A DNA stretch of 64,000 bases from assembly GCF_030297015.1 (NCBI RefSeq), contig NZ_AP028056.1:2118939-2182938 (forward strand), read 5' to 3'. Source of the DNA: Brooklawnia propionicigenes (GTDB lineage Bacteria > Actinomycetota > Actinomycetes > Propionibacteriales > Propionibacteriaceae). Below are positions 45,704 through 53,944 of this stretch, in pieces; positions within the stretch are counted from its first letter, which is position 1, and each line of letters starts with the position of its first letter. The translations under genes were made by a program, and so were the position numbers. A model generated the notes under the pieces. It was not told the origin of the DNA. It saw only the letters and a program-made list of their open reading frames with translations, and searched no databases.

Positions 45704-46627
45704 ATGACAACTGCGGTCCAGCGGGTCGCGGCGAAGGCGCCGCGACCCCGCATGAAGAGAGGAAAGGATGATACCCGCCTCGCGCTGACGTTTCTCTTGC
45801 CGGCGTCTATAGGGTTTCTCGTCTTTTATGTGTTGCCCGCGTTGCGCGGCTTTTATTATTCGTTCACCAACTACTCCGTCCTGACGCCACCGGAATGGGC
45901 GGGCGTCGACAATTATGCACGTCTCGTCCAGGACCCGCTCTTCTGGAATGCGCTGTGGGTGACGATCTACTACGTGTTGCTGAATATTGGATTCCAGACG
46001 ATGATCGCCATCGGTCTCGCCGTGCTGATGCAACGGCTGACGAATTCGACCTTCCTGCGCGGTGTGGCGTTGTTGCCGTACTTCGTCGCAAATGTCGTCG
46101 TGGCGCTGGTCTGGTACTTCATGATGGACTATCAGGTCGGGATTGTGAACGTGTTTATCGAGGCTATTGGACTCGATAGGGTGGCCTTCTTCGGAGAATC
46201 GGCATGGGCCATTCCGACCGTGGCATTCATCAATGTGTGGCGTCACATGGGCTACACGGCATTGTTGGTATTCGCTGGCCTTCAGACGATTAACAAGTCC
46301 CTCTACGAAGCCGCGGACATCGACGGCGCAAATGAGGGACGTAAGTTCTGGTTGATCACACTGCCGCTGCTTCGCCCCGTGCTGGCGATGGTGCTGGTGG
46401 TGACGGTGACGGGGTCGTTCCAGATCTTCGACACGGTTGCCGTGACGACCCAAGGCGGTCCGATCAACGCGACACGGGTCATCAACTACTACATCTGGGA
46501 CCTCGCCTTCGGCCAGCTGGACTTCGGGTATGCGTCCGCCCTGGCCGTGGTGCTTTTCCTCATTCTCCTCGGGGTCTCGCTGGTTCAGCTGAAGCTGACC
46601 CGGGCCAACGAGTCGGACGAACTGTAA
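45704..46627 (+). CDS. ABC sugar transporter permease (MalF/UgpA type)
   Basis: A protein of 307 residues with six membrane segments. The first lies at LTFLLPASIGFLVFYVLPAL; the coupling loop that contacts the ATPase is EAADIDGANEGRKFWLITLPLLRP (given in two parts: EAADIDGANEGRK and FWLITLPLLRP). It belongs to the CUT1 importers of di- and oligosaccharides. It starts 9 bases after the alpha-galactosidase stop, so the pair should take up alpha-galactosides. Its partner permease, directly downstream, is split by an insertion. Confidence 0.93.
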   Translation: MTTAVQRVAAKAPRPRMKRGKDDTRLALTFLLPASIGFLVFYVLPALRGFYYSFTNYSVLTPPEWAGVDNYARLVQDPLFWNALWVTIYYVLLNIGFQTMIAIGLAVLMQRLTNSTFLRGVALLPYFVANVVVALVWYFMMDYQVGIVNVFIEAIGLDRVAFFGESAWAIPTVAFINVWRHMGYTALLVFAGLQTINKSLYEAADIDGANEGRKFWLITLPLLRPVLAMVLVVTVTGSFQIFDTVAVTTQGGPINATRVINYYIWDLAFGQLDFGYASALAVVLFLILLGVSLVQLKLTRANESDEL

Positions 46628-46814
46628 GGAGGCCTGTTCATGACTACGACTGCTCTACCCTCCGCGCAGGACAGCCCGCGAGTGAGCCCCGCCGAAGAAG
46701 TCAAGCACACCGGACGCAAGCACGGCGTGGGCTTCTATGTTGCTTGGGCTTGCTTCATCCTGATTCTGCTCATCACGGTGTTTCCGTTCTACTGGATGTT
46801 GCGATCGTCCCTGA

Positions 46815-48491
46815 CCTCGATATTTCATGACGGCCCTGTGTGGGGCTGGTCGGCGCCGGTGGCGTCGAGGTTGTTCTGATTCTTGCAGGTGGGTGCGACA
46901 AGACCCCGCGTGACGTCTGCGGTGCGGGTTTCCAGGCCGGGAGCTGCCAGATTCAGAGGGACATGTGGAGGACGGAGGGTCAGGTGGCGGGTGCCGGGAG
47001 GTTTCGGAGTCGGCTGATGCTGTCGATGATCAGCTCGGCCCAGCGGGATCGGTCGCTGAAGTGGACGACGGTGCGGCGGGCTCTTCTGGCGAGGGTCGCG
47101 GGGATGGTGTAGAGCCGGTAGCGGAGCCGTTTCGGTTCCCAGCGGCGGGCTTCATGACCGGCCAGGGCCAGCATCGCGCTCCAGGCCTGCAACTCGGAGG
47201 CCAGGGCGACGATCTGGCACCAGATCCGATTCTGGTCGAACCCGTGCAACGGGAGGTTGGCCAGGCCTGTGTCTTTCGCGATCCGGATCCGGTCTTCGCA
47301 GCGGGCGCGTCGACGATGCCTGAGCTCCAGCTGCTGGAGGGTGCCGAGGGTGGTGTTGGTGGCGAAGGCGGTGAGTCGGTAGCCGTCGACGTCGTCGAAC
47401 CGCAGCTGAGCGCCGGGGTGGGGCCGTTCGCGGCGGACGATCACCCGCATCCCGGCAGGCCAACCGTCGAGATCCAGCAGTCCGGTGAAGTCAGCAAGAT
47501 CGGCCCCCTCGCGAGCCTCGCCATCGCTGTTGAGGGCCGGCACCCAAACCCACTCAGGGACCAGGTGGTAGAGGTCGGGGGTGTCCATGGGGAGGGTGAA
47601 CCCGACCGAGTACGCCACCCTGCGCCCGGTCAGCCACTTGGTGAACTCCTTCGTGCCGCCGGCCCCGTCCGCGCGGATCAGCACGCGGCGTCCGGGCCGC
47701 GGGTTCCGGTCGGGGAGCTGCGCGAGAGCTTGTTTGGTGACGGTGATGTGATCGGCGGCGGTGTTCGAACCGGCGTTCCCGGGGCGTAGGTGGACCTCCA
47801 GGGCTTCGCCGGTGCCCTCAGGTCCGTGGTCGGCGAACGCCAGCAACGGGTGGAACCCGAAGCCTCGCTTGAACGTCGCAGCCGCCTGCTGCTTCTCCGA
47901 GTGGGCGGTGATCAGCGACGCGTCGAGATCGATCACCACCGGATCCTCGGCAGTCGACTCGTGGTCGGGGGCATGCTCACCGGCCAGGGCCCAGACCCTG
48001 GCGCGGGCCTGCTGCCTGGCTCCGGCGATCGCCTTGATGGCCTTGTCCGCGTCCTCGGCCAGGGCCGCGATGAGCCGCGACACGGTCGGGTCCGACGCCA
48101 CCGGGCCGTAGACGCCTGGTTCAGCGCGCAGGGTGGCGAGGTCGCTCAACGCTTCACCGCCGAGCACCAGCGACATCGCCAGATCGCAGATGATCTTGCC
48201 TGGGTCGTGGACCGCCAACGGTTTCCGCCACCGGGACAGCGCCTCCGACAGGGCCCGGTCCAGGCCGGCCGCGCGGATGGTTTCGGTCAGCAGGATCCCG
48301 CCAGCCTGCCCGACCGCGGTCACCTTCGCGGTATCGACATGAACCCTGGGATACGAGCCGGTACTCTTCACCTCGAAGGTGCTCCTTCTTGTTGGTCGAT
48401 GTTTCTCTAGACAAGTCACATCATCCCAAGTCAGGGGCACTTTCGCCATCCCAGGCCACTACAGTCCACCCACCGTCATGAAAGCACGAGG
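46815..48491 (-). mobile_element. IS1380-family insertion with CTGA target duplication
   Basis: The ends are 19-bp inverted repeats of pattern CCTCGnnnTTTCATGACGG: left 46815-46833, right 48473-48491, differing only at the three n positions. They are bordered by the direct repeat CTGA at 46811-46814 and 48492-48495, the 4-bp duplication usual for this family. The element is 1677 bp and carries one transposase gene on the minus strand. The perfect target duplication suggests a recent jump. Confidence 0.93.
46980..48449 (-). CDS. IS1380 family transposase
   Basis: A full-length protein of 489 residues. DDE-type acidic residues are likely in VIDLDASLITAHSEKQQAAA, the block ADGAGGTKEFTKWL and, after an insertion, ARCEDRIRIAKDTGLANLP (Glu of the Y/E region). 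Family phrases such as KRGFGFHPLLAF and WSAMLALAGHEARRWEPKRLR support the call. It looks intact. ATG 48449 opens MAKVPLTWDDVTCL; an internal start cannot be excluded. It runs against the permease gene it interrupts. Confidence 0.95.
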   Translation of the reverse strand: MAKVPLTWDDVTCLEKHRPTRRSTFEVKSTGSYPRVHVDTAKVTAVGQAGGILLTETIRAAGLDRALSEALSRWRKPLAVHDPGKIICDLAMSLVLGGEALSDLATLRAEPGVYGPVASDPTVSRLIAALAEDADKAIKAIAGARQQARARVWALAGEHAPDHESTAEDPVVIDLDASLITAHSEKQQAAATFKRGFGFHPLLAFADHGPEGTGEALEVHLRPGNAGSNTAADHITVTKQALAQLPDRNPRPGRRVLIRADGAGGTKEFTKWLTGRRVAYSVGFTLPMDTPDLYHLVPEWVWVPALNSDGEAREGADLADFTGLLDLDGWPAGMRVIVRRERPHPGAQLRFDDVDGYRLTAFATNTTLGTLQQLELRHRRRARCEDRIRIAKDTGLANLPLHGFDQNRIWCQIVALASELQAWSAMLALAGHEARRWEPKRLRYRLYTIPATLARRARRTVVHFSDRSRWAELIIDSISRLRNLPAPAT

Positions 48492-49278
48492 CTGACATCA
48501 AATGGGCACTTTTCTCCGAGCCGGGTGCCCTGTGGCCATCGGAGCTCACCCTGGACGGCTACCGGCGAGTCTTCGGACTCACGACACCGGAGGAGTCCAT
48601 CGCGCAGGGCGGTGCGGGAGCATCGATCAACTTCTGGCTCTACCTGCGCAACTCGGTCATCGTCGCCACTGCCATCACTGTCGGGCAGGTGTTCTTCTCA
48701 GCGATGGCCGCGTACGCCTTCTCACGATTGACCTGGCGCTGGCGTGATGTGACCTTCACGGTCTTCTTGTCTGCGTTGATGGTGCCCGGAATCTTCACCG
48801 CGATTCCGAACTTCGTGCTGATGAAGGATCTTGGGCTGCTGAACTCCTTTCCCGGACTGATTCTGCCCACCTTCTTCATGACGCCGTTCGCGATCTTCTT
48901 CCTCCGGCAGTTCTTCCTCGGGATTCCGAAAGAGATCGACGAGGCGGCACGGATCGACGGGGCAGGACCCTTCCGAGTGTTCTTCAAGGTTATCGTTCCG
49001 ATGTCTTCGGCACCCATCACCACGCTGTCGGTGCTGACCTTCATCACGGCATGGAACGAGTACTTCTGGCCGCTGCTGGTCGGCCAGGCGGACAACGTGC
49101 GAGTACTTACCGTCGCACTGGGCATCTTCCGTTCGCAGACCCCGCAGGGCTCACCCGACTGGTCGGCCATGATGGCCGCAACACTGGTCGCGGCCTTGCC
49201 GATCATGGTGCTGTTCACCGTCCTCGGCAAGAAGATCGTGAATTCCATCGGCTTTACCGGAATCAAGTGAGGTCCGTG

Positions 49279-50649
49279 ATGAAATCAAGAACGATTCGTG
49301 GAGGTATTGTCGCGCTGTCCGTTGCTTTGGCGACGGTTGGCCTCAGCGCCTGTGGCGGTGGCACTGACTCTGACGGTACGACATTGCGGTACTGGATGTG
49401 GGACTCGGCGCAGCTGCCAGGGTACCGACAGTGCGCGTCCGATTTTGAGGCTCAGAATCCTGACATTCACATTCAGTTCGAGCAATATGGGTGGGATGAC
49501 TATTGGATGCAGTTGACAGCATCGATGGTCGCTGAAAACGCACCGGATGTTTTCGTCAATCACACGTCGCGGTTTGGCAGCTACGTCTCGTTGGGTCAGT
49601 TGTTGGACATGACGCCTTACGTCGAAGCCGACAAGTACGACCTGACTCAGTTCGAGGACGGGCTCGCAGGCCAATGGACCTCGGAAAGCGGCGATGCTCG
49701 CTACGGGCTGCCAAAGGATTGGGATACGGTTGCGTTGTTCTACAACACGCAGATGCTCGCCGAGGCGGGTTTCACAGTCGATGATGTGTGGAATCTTGAG
49801 TGGAATCCCGCCGATGGCGGGACCTATGAGAAGTTCCTGGCGCATATGACTGTCGACAAGAACGGCGTGCGCGGTGACGAACCGGGCTTCGACAAGAGCC
49901 AGATCGCGGTCTACGGGCTTGGCTATAACGAGGCGGGCTCGGGTTACGGACAGGTCCAATGGGCGCCTTACGCTTTGTCAAACGGCGAATGGCGCTGGAC
50001 TGACAAAAACCCGTGGGGGCGCGTGTTCAACTACAACGATCCTGCCTTCCAGGAGTCCATCATCTGGTGGCGATCGCTGATCGAGAAGGGCTACATGCCG
50101 AGCTTGGCGATCGCCTCATCCGGTGTGGGTTCGCTGGAATCGTTGAAATCCGGAGCCTATGCTTCGCTGGTTGAGGGCTCCTGGAATCTCGCAGGTGTCG
50201 CGACGACGACCGAGATCGGGCTGTTCAACGTGTTCCCGACCCCGATCGGTCCCGATGGTGTACGGGCGTCGGTGCAGAATGGCCTGGCTGATTCGATTTG
50301 GGGCGGCACCGAACACCCGGACGAGGCTTGGGCGTGGGTTTCGTATATGGGTACCTCAGCCTGCCAAGATGTCATCGCATCGAAGGCGGTCGTGTTCCCG
50401 GCGATCTCCAGTTCGAGCACGATAGCGGCTCAGGCATTCGAGGATCTGGGATATGACGCTGATGCCTTCACCGTGCACATCAGCGACGGCACTGGGGTTA
50501 CCTCGCCGGTGGTGGATAGATGGGCACAAGTCGAGGCAATCATGAACCCGGCGATGTCGTCAGTGATGTCTTTTGTCACCGAGCCGTCGTCGCTGACAGA
50601 GGCAAACAATCAGGTCAACACGGTGATGAGCAGGGATAGGGACGATTGA
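49279..50649 (+). CDS. Extracellular sugar-binding lipoprotein of an ABC importer
   Basis: A protein of 456 residues with a lipoprotein signal (lipobox VGLSAC, Cys25) and a family-1 solute-binding fold. Blocks include LRYWMWDSAQLPGYRQC, FEAQNPDIHIQFEQYGWDDYW, the typical FVNHTSRFGSYVSLGQLLDM, and YGLPKDWDTVALFYN. It would capture alpha-galactosides outside the membrane. Unusually it is the last gene of the operon, after the permeases, and now lies downstream of the insertion, so its expression may be reduced. ATG 49279 or GTG 49276 could start it; GAGG lies upstream. Confidence 0.92.
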   Translation: MKSRTIRGGIVALSVALATVGLSACGGGTDSDGTTLRYWMWDSAQLPGYRQCASDFEAQNPDIHIQFEQYGWDDYWMQLTASMVAENAPDVFVNHTSRFGSYVSLGQLLDMTPYVEADKYDLTQFEDGLAGQWTSESGDARYGLPKDWDTVALFYNTQMLAEAGFTVDDVWNLEWNPADGGTYEKFLAHMTVDKNGVRGDEPGFDKSQIAVYGLGYNEAGSGYGQVQWAPYALSNGEWRWTDKNPWGRVFNYNDPAFQESIIWWRSLIEKGYMPSLAIASSGVGSLESLKSGAYASLVEGSWNLAGVATTTEIGLFNVFPTPIGPDGVRASVQNGLADSIWGGTEHPDEAWAWVSYMGTSACQDVIASKAVVFPAISSSSTIAAQAFEDLGYDADAFTVHISDGTGVTSPVVDRWAQVEAIMNPAMSSVMSFVTEPSSLTEANNQVNTVMSRDRDD

Positions 50650-50722
50650 GCGGACCCTGAAGCCGATGAGTCACAGCTAGGTCGTGTTTCGAAAGCGGGT
50701 GTGTAGGTCGTAAGCAGGTGAA

Positions 50723-50778
50723 GACTCCCGGGGTAGATGGATTTGGTGTCGGATCACTCTCCTACTGCCCCGGGAGTC
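50723..50778. repeat. 11-bp inverted repeat, possible IS remnant or terminator
   Basis: GACTCCCGGGG (50723-50733) and CCCCGGGAGTC (50768-50778) form perfect arms around 34 bases. It lies 70 bases after the binding-protein gene. The long loop is poor for a terminator. The surrounding text (50690-50800) has no gene and looks like an insertion-sequence end. The 249-bp gap 50650-50898 holds nothing else I can support. Confidence 0.4.
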
Positions 50779-50898
50779 CTCGTGTCTGGGGCTACCGCGG
50801 GTCGAAGATGCCTACGAGGTGACGCTCCGATTGCTTCTACAGTCCCGAATCGCCGTGGTGGATTGGCCCCAGCATCCGGGTGCAGACTGTTCCGATGC

Positions 50899-51822
50899 TT
50901 ATAGGTTGAGTGAAGCCAGCCAGCTGTTGAGTGCCGGCAGCGCGAGGTATGCGATTGTGCCGTGATCGGCATGCTCGACCGGGTGGTAATGGACTGCTAC
51001 TCCCAGCTGCTTCTCATGGTCGATGAACTTCTCGGTGTCGGCAGGCAGGACCAGCTGGTCATCAAGACCTTGTGCTACGAACAGCGGTGCCGAGAACGCG
51101 GATGCACCCGCGGAGTTTTCTCGCAGCAAGGTGGCCCAGGGCTCCACCTCCGCCGGATCGTGCGAGAAGAACGATCCGACCACCGGATCAGCGATGCGGT
51201 GGAGCTCGGACATCTGGCTCAGCAGGCATAGCTCGTTCATCTGGGGCAGGATCTGTGTGGCTTGCGGGGTCAGCACCGTGTCGAGTTGTGCGCCGCGGTC
51301 GGCGTATACCTGGGAGTACGCCTGGAAGGCGTACGAACCGATGGTCGTCCCGGAGATGTCGTTGAGGTGGCTGTCCAACAGCGCGGTCAGATCGGCGGCC
51401 GGGGCTGCTGCGGCAACAGCTTCGATGCCCAGTTCGGGAGCATATTCGGCCGCGCGCTCGGCAGCGAAGAGGACCGCCTGCCCGCCTTGCCAGTGCCCCC
51501 ACGCGAGCACGGTGCGTCCGCCATCGGGCGCATGGCCGCGCGGAGTTACCACGATGCCCGTCGCGACGACCGGTGTCTGGTGCACGTCCGTCGTCCGGTA
51601 CATGATGCGCCACGCCTGGGCGTCGAACGGGTGCTGCCGCAACTGCTCACTGCGTACGATCGAGCCCGGCGGGCCGTCGAGGGCATCGTCCGGCTGTTCG
51701 TAGAAGCCGATGACCTCGCGATCGTCGGCTGCAGTAATGCCTTGCCCACAACCCATCAGTGCCAGACTTCCGAGCACCGCGGTCGCGACGAGTTGTCGAA
51801 TAACACGATCTCGGATCGGCAT
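50899..51822 (-). CDS. Secretory-lipase-like lipoprotein lacking the nucleophile elbow
   Basis: A protein of 307 residues with a lipoprotein signal (lipobox LMGC, Cys25). The mature part matches the secretory lipase family: SIVRSEQL, AWRIMYRTTDVHQTPVVATGIVV, GGRTVLAWGH, QGGQAVLFAAERAAEYAPEL, VAAAAPAADL, then Asp in QGLDDQ and His in HADHG. Family members have about 80-100 residues between a first W-x-H-G and the elbow G-H-S-Q-G-G; here AWGH runs straight into WQGGQ. So an internal deletion joined the two motifs and replaced the nucleophile Ser by Trp. Probably inactive as a lipase. ATG 51822 chosen as start of the signal. Confidence 0.75.
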   Translation of the reverse strand: MPIRDRVIRQLVATAVLGSLALMGCGQGITAADDREVIGFYEQPDDALDGPPGSIVRSEQLRQHPFDAQAWRIMYRTTDVHQTPVVATGIVVTPRGHAPDGGRTVLAWGHWQGGQAVLFAAERAAEYAPELGIEAVAAAAPAADLTALLDSHLNDISGTTIGSYAFQAYSQVYADRGAQLDTVLTPQATQILPQMNELCLLSQMSELHRIADPVVGSFFSHDPAEVEPWATLLRENSAGASAFSAPLFVAQGLDDQLVLPADTEKFIDHEKQLGVAVHYHPVEHADHGTIAYLALPALNSWLASLNL

Positions 51823-52079
51823 CAGCGAAGTCCTCTTTGACTGGTGCTCCGGGTGCTTGTGGGTTACCAAGGCCAGCACTTCGAGTGTATCCATCGAGGC
51901 CTTCATGTCCGTGTTCGTCACTGTCCGAGCGGCCTCGCGCCGATCCAATTGCTTGAGAGCCGGTGCGCCCGGGCCTACTCCAACCGCAGTACACCAGCGA
52001 CTCCGCCGAGACGATTCTCGAGGCGGTGTTGGTGGGCAGGATTGACGGCGTTGGATGGAAACAACCCGAGAGGACCATC

Positions 52080-52208
52080 ATGAGCACCGCACCTCCACTG
52101 ACTGACCAGCGGCTCGTCGCACCCCAGGCCAGGGCCGTCGCGGCCGGTGCAGACGCAGCCTTCATACTCCGAGCCAGGGAGAACCACAATGGCAGGCGGC
52201 GAGGCTGA
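52080..52208 (+). CDS. Possible 42-residue peptide coupled to the ABC exporter
   Basis: ATG 52080 has GAGAGG 7 bases upstream and opens MSTAPPLTDQRLVAPQARAV, ending ILRARENHNGRRRG. Its TGA (52206-52208) overlaps the ATG of the ABC ATPase (TGATG), so it could feed ribosomes into that gene. The tail is strongly basic. It may be a leader peptide, a small export substrate, or chance. The remainder of the gap (51823-52079) has no gene I can support. Confidence 0.35.
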   Translation: MSTAPPLTDQRLVAPQARAVAAGADAAFILRARENHNGRRRG

Positions 52209-53122
52209 TGTACGCGATTGAAACGGAGAAGCTCTCCAAGTCCTTCCGCGGCATCAGCGCCGTTGACGACCTCGATCTGCACGTGCCGGAAGGCTCGATC
52301 TACGGATTCATCGGCGAGAACGGGTCCGGCAAGTCCACCACACAGAAGCTGATCTGCGGCCTGCTGGTGCCGAACGCCGGCGACATCCGCTTGTGCGGCA
52401 AACACTACACCGACTCTGAGATTCGTTCTCGCATGGGTGTGCTGATCGAGAGCCCTGGCTGTTTCCCCAACAGCACGGTGTGGCAGAACCTGATGATGCA
52501 GGCTCTCAACCTCGGCATCGAGAACCCGAAGGACGAAGTCGTGCGCGTCTTGAAGGTCGTCAGCATGACCGGCGCGAGCGCACGCAAGTTCAAGGAGTGC
52601 TCCCTCGGGATGAAACAGCGGCTCGGGGTGGCGCAGGCGCTGCTCGGCCGTCCGCGGCTGCTGGTACTTGATGAGCCGATCAACGGTCTTGATGCCGATG
52701 GCATGCGGATCGTTCGTGAAACGCTCGTGAACCTCAACAGCCAGGAGGGCGTCACGATCTTCATCAGTTCGCACATCCTGGGTGAGTTGTCGAAGATCGC
52801 CACCCACTACGGGATCTTGAAGGACGGCAAGCTCATTCGTGAGATGCCCGAGAGTGCGATGTCCGATGAGTGCCGTGACTTCGTGTTCGTCAAGACCAAC
52901 GACAATCCGCGGGCGCGGCTCGTCCTGTCGACGAAATACCGAGAGATCGAGGACAAGGACGACGGTCTGAGGATCTACGACGAAACAGAAAGCGCGAACG
53001 TCGCAGGATTCCTATTCGAGAACGGTATCGCCGTCGGGGAGATCTCGTTCAATCGGGTCGGACTCGAGGAGTACTACGTCCGCGTCATGTCGCGGCAAGG
53101 GGAGGAAGCCAGCCATGTCTAG
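52208..53122 (+). CDS. ABC transporter ATP-binding protein (BcrA/lantibiotic-immunity type)
   Basis: A protein of 304 residues. Walker A GENGSGKST (about 38-46), signature SLGMKQRLGVAQAL (about 136), Walker B LLVLDEP and the switch His of ISSHIL. The Q-loop region reads MGVLIESPGCFPNSTVWQNL, the wording usual in bacitracin and lantibiotic resistance transporters. A C-terminal domain of about 85 residues follows. Together with the overlapping permease it forms an ABC-2 exporter, perhaps for peptide antibiotics. The likeness to firmicute proteins suggests transfer; that is inference. Confidence 0.93.
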   Translation: MYAIETEKLSKSFRGISAVDDLDLHVPEGSIYGFIGENGSGKSTTQKLICGLLVPNAGDIRLCGKHYTDSEIRSRMGVLIESPGCFPNSTVWQNLMMQALNLGIENPKDEVVRVLKVVSMTGASARKFKECSLGMKQRLGVAQALLGRPRLLVLDEPINGLDADGMRIVRETLVNLNSQEGVTIFISSHILGELSKIATHYGILKDGKLIREMPESAMSDECRDFVFVKTNDNPRARLVLSTKYREIEDKDDGLRIYDETESANVAGFLFENGIAVGEISFNRVGLEEYYVRVMSRQGEEASHV

Positions 53123-53915
53123 TTCGTCCGTGACCATCGCCTCACCAGGAGCCAGCCGGACCGCGGTCGGGCCTCGGGTCGCCTCCCTGCTGCGGCTCGA
53201 CTTCTACCGGCTGTTTCACACGCCGGCGTTCTACATCATGCTCCTCATCTCCGCGCTGATCCCGGCGCTGCTCGTCGCGACATCGGGTTCGGACGCATCC
53301 GGCGTCGCGGGCACGAATCAGGCCGTTGTCTACACGAATGCTTGGCAGCTCATCGAATCGGCAGGTGGTTCGACAGCGGGCGCGAATCCGCTGGATTTCG
53401 GCGGCTATGCGAACATCAACATGGTGTTCATTTTCGCCGGGCTGCTGATGGCGATCTTCATCTCGCACGACTACATGTCGGGCTTCGTCAAGAGCATCTT
53501 CACCGTCCATTCCCGAAAGGTGGACTATGTCATCTCGAAGACCACGATCGGGATCTTCGGTGGCGTGGGGATGATCCTCACGTATCTCCTGGGGACAATC
53601 GTTGCAGGAATCCTCGCCGGAACGTCCTTCGAGGCTGACGTGGCCGGATTGATCTTCTGCATCCTCGCGAAGATGTTCCTGATGGGGGCCTTCTGCTCGC
53701 TGTTCTTAGCCGTCAGCGTCTTCTTCAGGGAGAAGCTGTGGCTCACGATCGTCTTCACCTTCCTCATCGGGATGCTTCTGTACCCGGCAGCTAGCGTGGC
53801 GACACTCGGCTCCACCGTAATGACGGCGTTCGGCTGCCTCATCGCAGGGACTGTCGCCGCAGTCGCAATCGGGTGCGCGTCGACACTGATCCTCACCAGA
53901 CGCGACCTCACCTAG
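53115..53915 (+). CDS. ABC-2 type permease of the exporter
   Basis: A protein of 266 residues with six hydrophobic segments: one near the N-terminus (FYIMLLISALIPALLVATS), then after an 80-residue extracellular loop the others (MVFIFAGLLMAIFISHDY and so on). The phrase DYMSGFVKSIFTVHSRKVDYVISK is typical of the lantibiotic-immunity permeases paired with BcrA-like ATPases. It overlaps the ATPase gene by 8 bases and has GGGGAGGAAG upstream of ATG 53115. The transporter looks complete if it forms a homodimer. Confidence 0.88.
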   Translation: MSSSSVTIASPGASRTAVGPRVASLLRLDFYRLFHTPAFYIMLLISALIPALLVATSGSDASGVAGTNQAVVYTNAWQLIESAGGSTAGANPLDFGGYANINMVFIFAGLLMAIFISHDYMSGFVKSIFTVHSRKVDYVISKTTIGIFGGVGMILTYLLGTIVAGILAGTSFEADVAGLIFCILAKMFLMGAFCSLFLAVSVFFREKLWLTIVFTFLIGMLLYPAASVATLGSTVMTAFGCLIAGTVAAVAIGCASTLILTRRDLT

Positions 53916-53944
53916 CCGACACGGCTGTCTGAGACAATCGAGAC

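Larger units (their letters stand above)
46640..49270 (+). pseudogene. ABC sugar transporter permease (MalG type), split by an IS1380 element
   Basis: Codons 1-58 (46640-46813) give the N-terminus and first membrane segment, ending FPFYWMLRSSLT. The rest resumes after the element at about 48506, in the frame reading ALFSEPGALWPSELTLDGY, and runs to 49270 with the coupling loop EIDEAARIDGAGPFRVF and the C-terminus GKKIVNSIGF. Removing the element and one CTGA copy still leaves a one-base shift near 48503-48508. An extra G there would read S-N-G-A-L-F-S-E-P and restore about 276 residues. Without this subunit the importer cannot form, unless another permease replaces it. Confidence 0.92.

Noticed and set aside
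50754-50972. 72-codon minus-strand frame after the lipase-like gene
   Set aside because: Overlaps the end of the lipase-like gene in another frame and covers repeat DNA.
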